This document shows positions 13,168 to 26,450 of a stretch of DNA of 64,000 nt, piece after piece; the first letter of the stretch is position 1, and each line of letters begins with the position of its first letter. The stretch lies in contig NC_092458.1 of assembly GCF_047495875.1 (NCBI RefSeq), forward strand, positions 111,091,727 through 111,155,726, given 5' to 3'. Source of the DNA: Pithys albifrons albifrons (lineage: Eukaryota > Chordata > Aves > Passeriformes > Thamnophilidae). The notes under the pieces were generated by a model. It saw only the letters and a program-made list of their open reading frames with translations, was not told where the DNA came from and did not search any database. Made by a program: the position numbers and the translations under genes.

Positions 13168-13268
13168 CTTTATTGAAAAAAAAAACCACCAGAAAAAACA
13201 AACAAACCAACCCCCCCCCCCCCCCCCCCAAAAAAAAAAAAAAAAATCCAAACAAAAACCCCACCAAC
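13168..13268. repeat. A/C-rich tract with C19-A17 homopolymers
   Basis: A low-complexity A/C block whose core is 19 C (13211-13229) directly followed by 17 A (13230-13246). It is flanked by AACAAACC-type degenerate repeats. This is the reverse-complement form of the G/T tracts seen elsewhere. On the minus strand it is T17 then G19. The minus frame at 13034-13267 is an artefact of this block. Confidence 0.92.
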
Positions 13269-15232
13269 CACTCGTGACCAAATTATTTGTATTCTGGATG
13301 TAGTTGTCATACAATAGTGTTGTACCTATATGATTTAATGGGGTTTTTTGTATTCCACGTTTCCTTAGGTAAATAATAAAGAAAAAAAGGTTCTGTTTGG
13401 AAGAGAAAAAGAAATTGTCAGTACTGTACCTTTAAGAAAATTCACCTGTCTCAGAAGAAGAGGTGTAACAAAAAAAATTATGTATATTTCAGAGTGTGAA
13501 CTTATGTATCTAATAAAATAATCTCATGTTACATGCTGTATAGTAGAACAGCAGTCACATTACTGAAATTGTGCTAGGTGGTTAATTCAGGTGAGTTTTA
13601 AGGTCTACTTAAAGTTATGTTCAAGCATGAACTTCAAACATGTAGGAGGCAGACTCACCTCTTATTATTGCAAATGTAATGTCACTATATATCAAAATAT
13701 TTATGGCCATACCTTGTTAAAAACTCTTTAATCTTCTCTGCTCTGGTAGCAGGAGCAATAGGGATTGATAATGGCAAGTTTGGTCTCCATTATTCTACTA
13801 GAGCCAGGAACCACTGGGGAGCAGAACTGACATCAGAGCTATGTCAGACATCTACTTGCATAGAGGTCACTGCTGAAATGGAACCATAATATTTATTCAG
13901 TCTTCACCTTTTCTTGTGTTAGGGTTTTAACTCAAATGTGATTTTTTTGGTGTTCTGTGTCAGAAAATGTCAAAATGTATTGTATATTAGTGAAACGCTT
14001 TGCTCACTTAAAAGCAGCTCACTTGGGAACTAGATTTTTGTTTGTGTTTCTTTTAAATGAAGTTCTTCAGAATAGTACCATTACAACACTGTGAACATTG
14101 ACTTTCCATGTTTTTATTTAACCTTCCTTGAGTTGATTTTTGAATGACTTCTCCTTGCTGCTTCATAATAAATGTTTTCTATGTGTTTCAGATTATATTT
14201 TTGTGTGTTTAGAGATTCTTAATTTCCTAGGAATTGGTTTCATAGAGATATTGACAAGTACTTCTGATTTTATTTCTTGTGACTTGCTAGAGGACTGTTG
14301 GTTGTGAAGGAAACTCATAGGTACCAAGCAATTTCTTTCAGCTTGAATTTCAGGCTTGGTTTCATGGAAAAGAGGGATACACAGAAAAGTAAGAGTCTTT
14401 ATGTGCATTCCTCCATTAAATATCCCTTGATAGTTAAGTAAAAGACTAAGATGTTTCTGTTGATGAGCGGGGTGGAATTCAGGCAGTGTGGGTGGGTGGT
14501 AACCTGCATGTGACAGGGATCCTGGAGTGGGGCTCTGTGACCCTGGAAAGGGATTGTCTGGCTTTGATGAATCCTGGGGCATCCCTTTTCAAAAGTGTTT
14601 GAGTTGTAAACTTGAAGGGAGTGGTCAATAACAGGCAGAACTGTACTGGTCTTTTAACTGGAAAGTTCCTTTCCAAGTGTTACAGTTATGAAGCATAAGG
14701 GGAAAACATGTATTTTGAGATAAAGTCAATGCTGCTACTGTTGAGACATTGGGTACATGGTAAAGCCTTAGGGCTGGATCACGAAAAAAAATGAACATGA
14801 CATTGAGAATTTGCTGGGGGGGGGGGGGGGAAGAGGGGGAGGAGGGAATTAGTTTGGTGTTTTATAATTTTTAGTCTAATTTTTGTAAGAAAAGTACAAA
14901 ATTATCAGACTATGGGAATCTTAAAATATTTTATTACTAAAGCAGAAACAATACTCATTTATTCAATAATATATATATTTGGGCCATGAAGACTTTAAGC
15001 CTAATTTTAGAGCTAATTTTAGTTGCTAATTCTCCAGCTGTCCCGATAGAGTGTAGTTGCACATGAGAACAACTTTAAATGCAGAGATGCTGCAGAAAGA
15101 TCAGGAGGATTCAAGGACTGCCTGCATATTTGAGAAGGTGGTGCAGTCTTCATGCTGCTTTAGCCACTGGCCTGCCTGTAGAAAAGACTGACAGTGTGCT
15201 AATAGTGAAGTGTGATACTTCTCTCCTCTCTC
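13269..15232. other. AT-rich single-copy DNA, no gene seen
   Basis: No exon or transposon was recognised. A 129-codon minus frame (14193-14582) has no recognisable domain and fits chance. A G15 run followed by a purine-rich G stretch lies at 14816-14847. The stretch 15061-15232 is slightly GC-richer, but I recognise nothing in it. Confidence 0.45.
14816..14847 (+). repeat. G15 run and G-rich purine tract
   Basis: Fifteen consecutive G (14816-14830), then AAGAGGGGGAGGAGGG. It has at least four G3+ runs with short spacers, so it fits the simple G-quadruplex pattern on the plus strand. Function is unknown. Confidence 0.85.
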
Positions 15233-15485
15233 CCTGGTGCATTGGGTTTCTGTGGCAAGGTTTTGGTAGCTGGGGAGGGCTCTGGGGATGGCTTCTGCAA
15301 GGAGGTGCCAGAAGCTCCTGTATTTAACAGGAGGAATGGCAGCTGGCTCCAAGATAGACCTGTTGCTGGCCAAGGTCGAGTCCATCAGTGAGGGTGATAG
15401 CACCTCTGGAATAATGTATTTTAGAAGGGAGGGATTAAAAACACCCAAGCAGCTGCAGCCAGAGAATGGAAAGAGAATATCTCTG
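15233..15485 (+). mobile_element. Avian LTR-like interspersed repeat, diverged copy
   Basis: From TGCATTGGGTTTCTGTGGCA, through AAGGTTTTGGTAGCTGGGG and GGATGGCTTCTGCAAGGAGG, to GCTCCAAGATAGACC, GGCCAAGGTCGAGTCCATCA and a TATTTTAGAAGGG segment that looks like a decayed TATTTAAGAAGGG promoter box. I recognise this string order from memory as a widespread avian repeat of endogenous-retrovirus LTR type. I cannot name the family safely. The plus frames at 15079-15327 and 15288-15491 and the minus frame at 15101-15448 overlap it and are not host genes. The left edge is uncertain. At the right it runs into a different repeat at about 15485. Confidence 0.6.
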
Positions 15486-15618
15486 TGGTGAGTGATCTCT
15501 CTCTGCCCTTGTCTTGACCCATTATGAGCCTTTTATTGTATTTTCTCTCCCTGTCCAGCTGGTGCTGGGGACTGATAAAACAGCTTTGGTGAGAGCCTGA
15601 TATCCAGCATCCACCACA
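15486..15618 (-). mobile_element. Avian LTR fragment, minus orientation
   Basis: On the minus strand this begins TGTGGTGGATGCTGGATATC and continues through CCAAAGCTGTTTTATCAGTC, CAGCTGGACAGGGAGAGAAA and GGGCAGAGAGAGATCACTCA. That order matches my memory of a common bird LTR starting TGTGGTGGGTTGACC, where the normal copy carries a longer segment after the first 12 bases. The 5' terminal TG lies at 15617-15618 (CA on the plus strand). The LTR is cut at about 15486, where the other repeat begins, so its 3' part is missing. No internal retroviral gene is visible nearby. The family assignment is from memory. Confidence 0.6.
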
Positions 15619-17307
15619 ACCTGTGATATGGGCAGGTACTTTCTGGGAACTGATTTACTTTAGGTCTCAAGAATCATTTTTAGACTGTCACTACTTGAAG
15701 GGTTCCCGAGATTCAAGTTGAAAAAGTAATAATCATGTTAAAATAAACTTCGTAATCTAATACTATATTAATCACAGTCTCTAAATTAGCTACTGTTATT
15801 ATTGGAATTAAAAACAACCCTCATGAAGACATTAAAGGTAGTTGCTTGACAGTGTCAACCTAAGGTTTTGTTACTATTATTGAATTTCAGAAGGGAAATG
15901 GAATGAAGAATGAGAGAAAAGATCAGTTCATAGTTGAAAATTCATGAGCCACACTATCTTGCAAACTCATAAATTAAAAATAGGAAAGTTGCAGAGCAGG
16001 ATAACAAAAATGTTAATTTTGGAGGGGTTTCTGTTTCAGCTGAGATTAAATGTACTGTACTGCACTATGATCTGGAGGAGAGGCAACTGAGAAGGATATA
16101 ACACAGTCATATTACCACTATGAAGTACATGGACAAGAGGAACAAAAACTTTATTCACAAAATAACTTGGCTGTAAAATAAATAAAATCTCAGACAACTG
16201 GCTTAAAGTTAAAGAAAGTGCCTATTCTCAAAGTAATTACAATGAGCTCCATGGATTCAGGATACTAAACTTGCCCAAACATGAACTCGGAACACAACAC
16301 ATGCATCATCTCAGTGACCACTCATACACATTATATGTGTAACTCCAAGTACCTAAAATGCAAGTGGTTCCAAGTGGGAATAAGACAGAGGCCCCTGTCA
16401 CAAAACCACGGAATTTTAGTTTATTAGATCTGTGTGCATCTCTCCAGGCATAATTTAATACATGGAGTTTGATTGGTTGGGTCTTTTTTTCAGCTGGTTT
16501 TGTATGTTCCTTGCAGAGGAAATGAAGCTACTCAAGAAAAGTAACCATTGCTCTAAATTCCCACTTCACCCATATTTTGACCACTTAGTATAGATTGGAA
16601 GGTATTCCAAGACAAAGTCTGTCCAGTATTATACATTTTGCAGTTTTTGTAAGGCTATGGTGCTTGCATTTTCTATGCATGAAAACTAAGAAAGACAAAG
16701 TAAACTTAATGAAATTCTCGGATCAAAATAGCAAATGAACAGCATCATTCAGTTAGGCTTGTGAGTAGGACTGTCAAAGGATTGCTTAATGAGTCTTAAA
16801 ATAAGTTGTTTTTCTTGTGCTAGTTAAATCTTTAGAAAGTTTTTTAGTTATAAACCGTGCAATAAGAAAATAAAAATAAAATAACTTTTTATAGAGAAAA
16901 CACTAATTTGAAATAAGTTTGCCTCAGAAAATCACTTACTAGGTGAAAAGAGGTGGTTGGTTTCTGTACTTGTTTACTTGATTGATAAAAAACTGAAGTT
17001 TTTTTAACACTGTAAGATGAACTGATCTTACATTTTTGTAATTATCTCAGCATCTTTCTATTCCTGAAATTATCTTTGTAGAATATTTTCTCACCTGAAA
17101 TGTTAACATGTTATCTAAGAACCAAGTTAACTTCCTGAAGTACTAAGAAAAAATAAAGAGCTCTTCTGTGGAAGGACAGCAATTCTGTTGTGTGCTGGTA
17201 CAGAATCCAGCTAACAGCAGAAACAAGCTCCCTTCCTGAGTGGGAGCTTCAAGGGTTGCCAGGACATAGTTATCAATAATTACTCTTTTTTTTACTTTAT
17301 TTTTTTT

Positions 17308-17321
17308 TGTGTGTGTGTGTG
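17308..17321. repeat. (GT)n microsatellite, about 7 units
   Basis: Short perfect GT repeat after a T run. Confidence 0.85.
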
Positions 17322-19071
17322 CCCATATGTATATTATTTATATAGCTTTTAAATAGTTTCTGGATATCCTGAGATGCATTTTCTTGTATACTGAAAAAAA
17401 GCTTTTTTTTTAAAAAAAACCCAACATTTCTTGTAATATTTTTGTTGATATGAACATACTTAATGAAGCTTAAAATATGAGTATGAAAATCTGAATAATA
17501 TTTGCCCTATTAAATAAGAGCCTAATAAAATGCAGGAAACTTTAAGGCTAGGAGTAAAGTACCATGAACAAGTAGGTGGGATGCTTTTTTAAGGTTTGTA
17601 GCATCTGTTGTTACCTTTGGTTACTATAACAATGGTAAGAAAATAGAAACAGAAGTATGACTTTCTGTATTCTTGAGGCTGTAAAAGACACAAACTCTCT
17701 CTGAAAATCAAGAAAAATACCAGACCTTTTTCACTGTAAATTCTTCAAAAATGGTCTTTCCTTGAATAATTGAACTTGTGCGATGTAGTAAAATTTGCAA
17801 GAATAGAATAAACCTTATAGCTAAGTTCTCCTTACTATGGAGGAAGGAATAAATTAAAGGTTTTGAATATTTAACTGATTTTCAAGGTCTTCAACGTGGT
17901 AAATGATCTTCCCAGTTTTGGTGTTCTCATGATTTCATCTTCAGTCTTTGATAGTGGCTATAACTTAATAAGTCAAACCTGTATTGATAATTATTACATT
18001 AATTTTTTATTTTATTGATTGCATGCTTACTACTGGTAGCAGGTATGAAATGTTAGACTATAGACAAGTTCTTTTTCCTTCTCTTTTGACTTTTAAGATG
18101 AAAATTGGAAAACAGGAAAAAAGGTAATAGATTTATCAGCATGAAGGAATTGTGAATACATTTTTGGTATGCATGCAAATTTCTCACTGGTAAGACTTTG
18201 TAGATATTTTTAATGTTTATGCCTTCTTGGAGATAGGTTAATTTTTTGTTTTGTTTTTAGCTAGTAATTAGAATGTATAATGTGTTCCTGTATAAAAAAA
18301 TAGGAAATTAATTCAGTTGAATTAAATAAACTACTAGTTGGAATGCACATTTTCAAATTTGTTTTATAAATTTTTAATGTGGTGCAGCTTGCAAAAGGTG
18401 ATCCGTAAAGCTTTTTTCCAGATGATGCAAACAGAAATTATTCATTCAAATTTAAATATTTAGCTTCCCTGAAATTGCATCATGGATAGTGGCAGAGGAT
18501 TAAAACATCAGAGGTTAAAATCTGTCAGGTCTGGTTAATCACCAGGCTCGTTTATTGAACCATGAACACGTTTTTACTTTCCATGACAGAATCATTCATT
18601 AAAATTAACATTGTACATAAATAGCCATGTCACATGGAAAGCTGGAAAATGGTTGTTCAGTATGTAGTGTTTTGTTTGCAATTGTAAAATTCAGTCAAAT
18701 ATTGTGTAGCAATATAATTCCAAAAGAAGCACTAGGCCAAAATGTCTTCTATCCAACAAACATTTCCAATTGTTTTCAAAAAAGCTGCAGACTGAGTTAT
18801 CTCTCATTTTAAATGCATATAGTTAAAAGAAAATGCAAGTGGAATAAAATGCTAGGCAGTACAGTACATTAATATTAAATTGTCATTTATTATGTTTTGA
18901 AATCATAGCTTGTTTTTATGTCTAAGATTAATGGGTATATAGATACTGCAGTGGAACAGAGTATATTTTATTTGGCAGTAAACAAGCTAATAATTAAAGA
19001 TCATACCACCTAGTTTGCCAAGGGTAATTAAGATAATTCAGACAATACCATTTTTTTTTTAAAAGAAGCAG

Positions 19072-19135
19072 GAAACAAAACCAATCAAAACAACACAAAA
19101 CCAAGAAACAACCAGAAAAAAAAAAAAACAACCCA
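19072..19135. repeat. A/C-rich low-complexity tract
   Basis: AACCAAT/CAAAACAAC-type degenerate repeats ending in an A run. It is the reverse-complement form of the G/T tracts. Confidence 0.8.
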
Positions 19136-20497
19136 TGAAAAGCTCACAAACCCCAGAAACCTAACTCCACAAAATGTCTTATACTGGGCTGCTCGGTATC
19201 TCTCAGTGTTAAGCAAGTGGACCTCAACAAAACTGGTTTAGTGAAACTACTCAGGTAATATATTATGAAAAAGAAATGAGAAAGAAACAGTGTTTTGTTT
19301 TTTGTTACTTTTGGTTGGTTGACTGGCTTGGTTTGGGGTTTTTTTACCATAACTGAGACAAAGCATTCCAGGGCAGTCTGGAAGTCCTTTCTCAGAACTC
19401 ATATCCCTTAGAAAGATTGTTTGGTAGTGGAGACTTTGTGCTACCAAGGTCTGATTTTTTCACCTAGGCAGCAACCTCTTGCCTCATGGGTGTTTGTTTT
19501 CCTCTCTGAAGATCAGCTGTCATTGTGCAGGGTGTCCCAGGTCAGTTTTGGATGTTGCCTCAAAATGTCTTTTCCCTTTGTTGCTTGATAAATTGAAGAG
19601 GTGAAGTTCCCTTCAATTTGGGAGTTCTGGGTCCTCCTCTATTTATTTATTTTTGTTAGTATTGTTTGGGAAGTTGGAGTTGTGTTAACATTGTAGGATA
19701 TAACATACATAAAAACAAAGAATATATTGAATGCTTTGGTAATTCAGAGAAATAGAAGGTGCAACGGTCTATGGTGAAGGTAAGAGATTACAAAATCTGA
19801 CCACAAAAAAATTAGGGATAAATTTTCCTCTACATACAACATCTGGTGAAACAAGAATCAAAGGGCCCAATTTGGTATGTGTTTAGTAATTCAAGTAAAA
19901 CTTCAAGTAAAAAATGTATTATTTGGTAAAACATTAATAAGTAGAAATAATTCAGTATCACTTTGTGTCCCATTTCAGTGACAATAAACAATTTTGTTGT
20001 CAACAGTTGTATATATAGAAAAAAATTGCATATAGGAGGGAATAAATTCTCCTGTACATGTTACAGGAGAACAGTAAAGCTATGGATGACCTTGAGTACC
20101 CAGTGGTGTAATAGAGTTCTGCCCAAACTGTTCATAACTTTGCTGCTTTAATGCTTTGATCCCAGCCATCAAATGGATCACATGATTCAAGCACTTCCAA
20201 ACATATCAAAGACAAAGCCTCTTAAAGAAAAACTGACAAGTTAGACAAGGAAATTTTCCCATGAAACTTACTTCAGAAATCTTGTTCTACATTTTAGTCT
20301 TGTGGAAGAGTCCTTCACTGTTATGTCCATCACCATAATTTACAAATCATATTGGCATATCAATTTTTTTGAAATTGATAATATTTTAATGAGGAATCTT
20401 GATACAGTTGTATAATTTACTAGATCCCTTCAGCTTCAAGTTTTGCCCTGACTCAGATTTCTCCTTATTCCCTCAGACAGAGGAATATGTATTATAG

Positions 20498-20522
20498 CCC
20501 CCTCCCCCCCCCGCCCGCCCCC
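20498..20522. repeat. C-rich run, minus-strand G-quadruplex pattern
   Basis: C5, T, C10, G, C3, G, C5 in 25 bases. The minus strand therefore has four or more G3+ runs separated by single bases. It includes two of the few CpG sites in this region. Confidence 0.85.
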
Positions 20523-21489
20523 AGCATTTCAGTGTTCTGTTGTGAAATATCCGCAAATATAAGATCTGACTTGTTGAAGTTTTCTTTTTAGAATTGTTCT
20601 CTCATGGAAAAAGGTGTAAAAGAATATTAGAATTCAAAACCACATAAAATATTGTTAAGACTAATTTACAAGTTTGGGAGAAGTGCAGTTTACATTTGCT
20701 TGTGAAGTGGGTTCTGTGTCACCTAATTACTATTTTATATGATGCTTAAATAGATCTCTTCAGTAACTTTATATAAGATATGGATAAATGGTACTTGTCA
20801 TTCCTCTACATGAATTAAATTACTTTATTAGTAAATAAATAAATTTAAAAACCCAACAAACTATCCACTAAACCGACACCTTGTTATAAAACCAAGTGTG
20901 ATTCTTTTTCAGCAGCAGTTATAGGGAAGTAGTAAGAAGGAAGTTGAAATGAGATGATTTTAAACCTTTTAAAAACAAAACAAACCCCAATTAAGTAAAA
21001 CCCACTATTTCAAGTATTTCAGGAAGTCTTTACAAATACAAAATGTCAGCAATTAATTAGGTTCCAAATGCAAAAGATATTGTTCTTTTCTATGACCCTT
21101 TTTAGACTCATTACAGGACTATTAAAAATAATATTCTTGTTGTAATGTAACAATAGCTGTGTCATTTAGCAGAAATCAACAGAATATTTATAAAACTAGA
21201 GTTCAGCTTTTTCCTTTAACTGCTCTGAGAGAGTTAGTTTATATATTGTTGTGATTTGATATGAAATGTCCAATTTCATTTTGAAAGTTTCACATATGAG
21301 TTTGTGTGTTAAAATTGCTTATTATATGTGGTTGTGTGCTCTCAGAAACACCGGCATACCCTTATGCCTTAAATGTCACCTGTAAGAATTCAAGGTTTAC
21401 AATTTTGGTACCATGTTTTTCCCCTTCCTGTGTTCAACAGATATAGCTGAAATAATTTGTCATGGAACGGATTTTTCTCATATTTTTAT

Positions 21490-21559
21490 GGTGTTTTTTC
21501 TTTTTTTTTGGTTTGTGGGTTTTTTGTTTGTTCGAATGTTTGGGGTTTTTTCTTTTTTA
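21490..21559. repeat. G/T-rich low-complexity tract
   Basis: T runs broken by GG/GGG. The overlapping plus frames at 21413-21598 and 21457-21648 (Phe, Gly and Val rich) are artefacts of it. Confidence 0.8.
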
Positions 21560-21981
21560 AATTGGAGGACTCTAGTTTTAGGCATAATGGTCTTTTGAAT
21601 TATCCTTGTCAGATCAGTATGTTAATGCAGTTTAAACTTCTAATTTGAAGGCAAACAAATGATGTTTACTGAACCTTGTTCTTACCTCTTGTAGTTACCA
21701 AACTGAAAATATCTTCAAAGTCTACATACCAAATGGCATAAAGGCTTTGTGATAATGATATTTACAGAGTTAAATTGCAAACATGGCAAGTGCTTTGCAT
21801 GAGAGACACAGTGCACAGAAGGTGTGTGCAATATGAGCTTCGGTCTGTCGCAGTTGCTATACCCAGCCTTGAACACAGTCAGTCATTGTAGTCATCTGTG
21901 GAGCTGTAGACAAGTCTAGAATCTGTATCTGGAGTATTATGAAGGGGAGAAAAAAAGCTCAGTTGGCCTTTTGGGATGCAG

Positions 21982-22011
21982 TTGTTTTTTTGTTGTTTTT
22001 TTTTTTTTTTT
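21982..22011. repeat. T-rich tract
   Basis: GTTGT7-GTTG followed by a T16 run. Confidence 0.85.
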
Positions 22012-24954
22012 AACTGTAGACAAAACTTCTTAGGGATTTGGTATGTCTGCAGTTCCTGTAAAGAATGGAGAAAAACATCCAACTTTAAACATTTAGAAAT
22101 GTAATTCTAAACACACAAAAGCCTGTGAAGATGTAGAACCTGTTCCACTTTAAGTCCAATTTAAAGCAACATACTTAGGAAAGCAAAAGTGGTGATATAT
22201 ATTTCACTAAATGCTTGTAAAAGTAACTTTCTGTATATTTTGATTCCATGTCTTTGATTTTTCTCAGATACAGTTGAATTAAAAAACCAATGAAGAAAAT
22301 AAAACCCCACAAAACTGTAACCATAATATGTATGTGCATGAATTTCAACAGTTAATTTGTATGTAAAATCTTGACTTGCTTTGGTACATATTTCGTCAGT
22401 TTAGAGTCAGAGCACGATATTTGATTATTGGCTTTACAAGTCATAGAGCATTTTCACAGGTTAAAGTAATGTTAGAAAAAATTTAAAACTCAGAATAACA
22501 AGTATTTCTAAGTTCATGTTTTTGTATTTAACCTCTTGTGGCTTGACCTTTAAGGGGAATTAAGTCCTCTTAGTCCATTTCAATTAATTTGTTGGTGTTC
22601 AGTGATTCAGACCCATTCAGTCTGAAGCTGGCTCTTCCCTTATGAAATCTACTTCTAAGACTTCTCCTTTCAAGTAGTGGAAGGAAATGAATGAGGAAAG
22701 GCAGTGATTAAATTATTGCCTTATTCTATGGTTGAGTTGTTTGGGATTATTGAAACTTGTCGTCAGTACTAGTTTTCCTGAAACTCTGATGTTTACTAAT
22801 TCAGTTGATTCTTTGTATATTGTGTGTATATATTTTTATTGTCAGGGAATTTTCAACTGACATGTCAAAATTTGTGAGAATTCTCAATGAATGTGGCACA
22901 GAATGGTATGACTTTCTCAATAACACTATTTTATGCTGTTCCACTTCCACCCTGATTTAGGGATGACACCTTTTCTGTCTTTGAAATCTACACAGACATT
23001 TCAGAATGGAAGCTTATATAATTCTTGAGGTTTGGTGGCTTTTTTAGTATCTTTTTGTATATACATGTGTGTGTGTATATATTTGCAGCGTCAAGATTAT
23101 TTTCATTAATACTCAGAATTTATTGAATTTACAGGTTTTCAGATCTTGACTTTTTTTTGTGGGGGACATAGTATAAATAACTCAGGGAAATGCAGGTAAT
23201 CATTATAAGCCCTCAGTTCAAAATTTTTGTATTCCAAAGCTAAGTTGGCAAAACTGACTTGAGCCCTTCTTTCCTTTGTTTGGCATGGCATCAACTTGAA
23301 GGTTATGTCAAGTCACATTTTAAAAGTAATAAATAAGTTCTTAAAACGGTTTCTCTGTTCAAATTTAGTACAGAAAATTAGTATAGGAGACTTTCCAGCT
23401 GGACACATGGGTCTTGCAGTATGGTTTTTGAATAGCATTTCTCAGGCTTGTCATTTGGATAAAGCTTTGACTCCTTCCCCCTGTGTGTGTGCTTCTGGGG
23501 GAAAAAAAACAAAACAAAAAAACCCTCACAATTTCTCCTGCCCAAGGGAAGTTAGCAGCAGAATAACAACGTACAGGTAAAGGCATGTGGGAAAGAAGCA
23601 GGAAACAGAGTAGCGGGTTCACATTCTTCATTTGCTTTCATCTAAGGCTTCTGAATCTTTGGTAAAGCAATCTGTGTGGAAAAGATGTCATGTTACTCTT
23701 GAAACTTTGCTGTTATTAATAAACTAATATTTTCTACAATAATGTCTTAGAATTTATTAAAAAATCTGGAGATCCTATGTTGGGTGGATCCTGATTGAGC
23801 AAATTGTTTCATTTTTGAAGGGGAAGTGATAAAAACGTCTATCAGGTGGAGTGCCTTTTGTGAGAAGTAGGCTGATGTAGGAAGAAATGAGGGAATAAAG
23901 CAGAAATTTGGTCCAAATAGTCACTGGGAATGCAGTGGAAGAAAGAAAAAAAGTGTGGTTCTTACAGTAATTGTCAGAAATGGCACAGACAATCTTACTG
24001 GTAGTGTCAAACATGGATGAAACAATTAAATTTGCAGAGGAAAATACTAAATTTTAGAAGCTTATTAAATTTGCATGAAAATGAAGAGAAGGAAAGCAAA
24101 AAAGGATTACTTCTGTGCTGGTTTTAAGTGGTGAGTTTCAGCTTTGAGAGGCAGTGGAGAGACAGAAGCTCCTTCCCAAATAGATGATTTTCCAATTCTC
24201 TTCCTCTGGTAGCTTCATTTTATTTTTCTGGATGTTCTGAGTTTATGCTTGTCTTTTTTTCTTGGGGATTTTATTTCAACCTGGACTGCTCTTTAGTAAT
24301 GTGTTAATTCTTAAGGGTTCAAGACAGATTTTATTTGCAAATCTTTTGTTCTTGATAAGTTTGCATCTCCCTGTGCTAGTGCAATTCATACATTGTGAAA
24401 AATTTGTTTTGGACAACTCTCAGGATGTGGAGGAGTTATTGCTAAAGGTCATGTACAGTCTGTGGTGGTTCTTACTGAAGACTTCATTTGGCTTATATTT
24501 ACATTTCACTCATTAAGATCATCAATTTGACAAAAGCTTAAAAAAATAACTATCTAGGCCAGTGATTGGAACCAAATTTTAACAGTAGGAGTGTGGAGGG
24601 TTAGGGGGAAAGAGAGATTGTTGTGGGAGGTATATCAGATATGTTGAGAAGTTGGATATTAGGTGCAGCAATGCTTTAAGCTGGAGAATAAGAAGGAGTG
24701 GAAGGTTAAATAAAAGGAATGAAGAAAAAATTGCCCTTTATTTTGCTAGATGGCTTTACCAAAATGTGCACAATATAAAATTAATTTGGCAAGAAGATTG
24801 AGGATTTTTCTCTCTCTTTTATCTTGATTAAACCTTGGGTAGACCTATTTAATCACGTGTCTTCAAAATGTTTCACATACAGAAATTTGAGTAATGTATA
24901 AATATTTAGAAGCAGGGACCTCAAAATTTCTGTTAAAGAATTTTGTCATGATGG

Positions 24955-24995
24955 GAAAAAAAATAAAACCACCAAAAAACCCCCCCAACAACCAA
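24955..24995. repeat. A/C-rich low-complexity tract
   Basis: A-run then ACCACC and C7 followed by AACAACC. Complementary form of the G/T tracts. Confidence 0.75.
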
Positions 24996-26385
24996 GCTTT
25001 TGTCTGTCAAAGCTACTTATCTATATAAAAGATGAATATAATGTGGGTTCTTTTTAATTATTTTGTGGTCTTGCATTAGAATGTTTTAAAAGGTGTGAAC
25101 CTTTTGAAATGTTTGAAAACCAAACACAACTAGAAAAGCAAGGAGCACGTCTGGGCCTGCTGTGCTGTGGAAATGGTCATCCAGGGAAATGAGGCTGATG
25201 GATGTAAAAAGGCATCACACCAACACAGTGAAAACCAGGGCTGGCAGCAGAATGACATGAGCAAACAGTGTGATGTCTGTGAAGATTTTGCTAGATTAAT
25301 AATAAATAGGGATGCATAAATAATTATTGTTTTTGACATCTTAATGACAAGTCATTCAAGGGGAAAAAAATCTGCATATTTGGAATTGAAAAATGACAAG
25401 TTGGAGATGACAGAGGGAAAGAGTTGGGAACAGAGATAGGCAGCTTGTCTAAATATGTGTAATGTTAACTACAGGTGATTATTTTACTTTAAATTAAAAG
25501 TAAACTTTGATTTGATTATTTTTAAATTGTTAAGCCTTCTCAGCTGTGGGTTTCACCAGGTGTGAGGAGGATTTATAACAGCAAGCACATTACTTAGTAT
25601 TTAAAAACTAGGCATTAGTGGATGTCTTTGCACTACAGGAATGATGTTGAGTGTGGTGAAAAGCAAATTTGCCCCTTTTCCCCATGTAATTAAAGATCAC
25701 TTGTGTTAACTGTAATTCAGAAGCAATAACAAAGATTTTAACAAGTTGTGGTTTTGAATATAATATAGATGAATTGGGCAAATCTTGTGTGTGCTATGGG
25801 TAATTTTTTCAAGCTTACATCTGAAGCTGAATGAAGAAAATACCCATTTTGGCTTGTAAACTGTACTTTTAAATATGATCTTGTTCCCTTTCTTTTACCT
25901 CATCAATCTTGCTGATCTCTCTGTAGCTTAAAGTACTGTGGAAATCGATAGGGCAAAATAGAAACCTGTATTTATTTATTTTTTTTACAGTGATGCATCA
26001 ACACTAAATTACATATAGGACACTTAAAACGTGCTTTTCCCTTTTTGACCTGTACCAGTGGGTTACACTGGTCACTGTTCAACAGTTAAGTCAGGGGAAG
26101 CCTCAGAAATTTGGAAGTAGATGAAGTATGTCTGTGTTATCAGGGAGCCCAGAAAAGGTGTTGGAGCAGTGGTTGGTGGTTGTAACTGAATCTTCTCATG
26201 ACATGCATTATAATGCAAAACCACTGTAGTATTGTCTTCAAGGGGTGTCAGACTTTACTGGAGCTGATGTGGGTCTGATAAACAAGAAGGAAGATGTTAT
26301 TGATAGCTGGAAGATTATCATACAGCCTCATGTTACACAAGGTGGTGGTAAGAGTCCTGTTACAAATTGGTTATTAAAATGAGTA

Positions 26386-26450
26386 TGTGTGGGTTTTTTT
26401 GGTTTGTGGGTTTTTTGTTTGTTTTTGGTTTTTTTGTTGTTTTTTTTCTC
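26386..26450. repeat. G/T-rich low-complexity tract
   Basis: GTGGG/TTTTTTGG/TTTGTTTG-type degenerate repeats ending in a T8 run, with only terminal pyrimidine C. Confidence 0.85.

Larger units (their letters stand above)
15619..24100. other. AT-rich single-copy DNA, no gene seen
   Basis: No exon, RNA gene or transposon was recognised. It contains a short GT repeat (about 17308-17321), an A/C tract (19072-19135), a C-rich run (20498-20522), a G/T tract (21490-21559), a T-rich tract (21982-22011), a GT/TA microsatellite (about 23057-23081) and a short A/C tract near 23502-23526. All open frames are below 95 codons. Confidence 0.5.

Noticed and set aside
14193..14582. 129-codon minus-strand open frame
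   Set aside because: No recognisable domain, no conserved-looking composition and no splice context. A frame of this length is expected by chance in 64 kb.
15101..15448. 115-codon minus-strand open frame
   Set aside because: Overlaps the LTR-like repeat at 15233-15485 and unrelated flank. No retroviral or host domain is present.
24114..24230. Possible LTR start (TGTGCTGGTTTTAAGTGG, later AGAAGCTCCTTCCCAAATAG)
   Set aside because: Resembles bird LTR starts only over short strings. No second terminus or target duplication was found.
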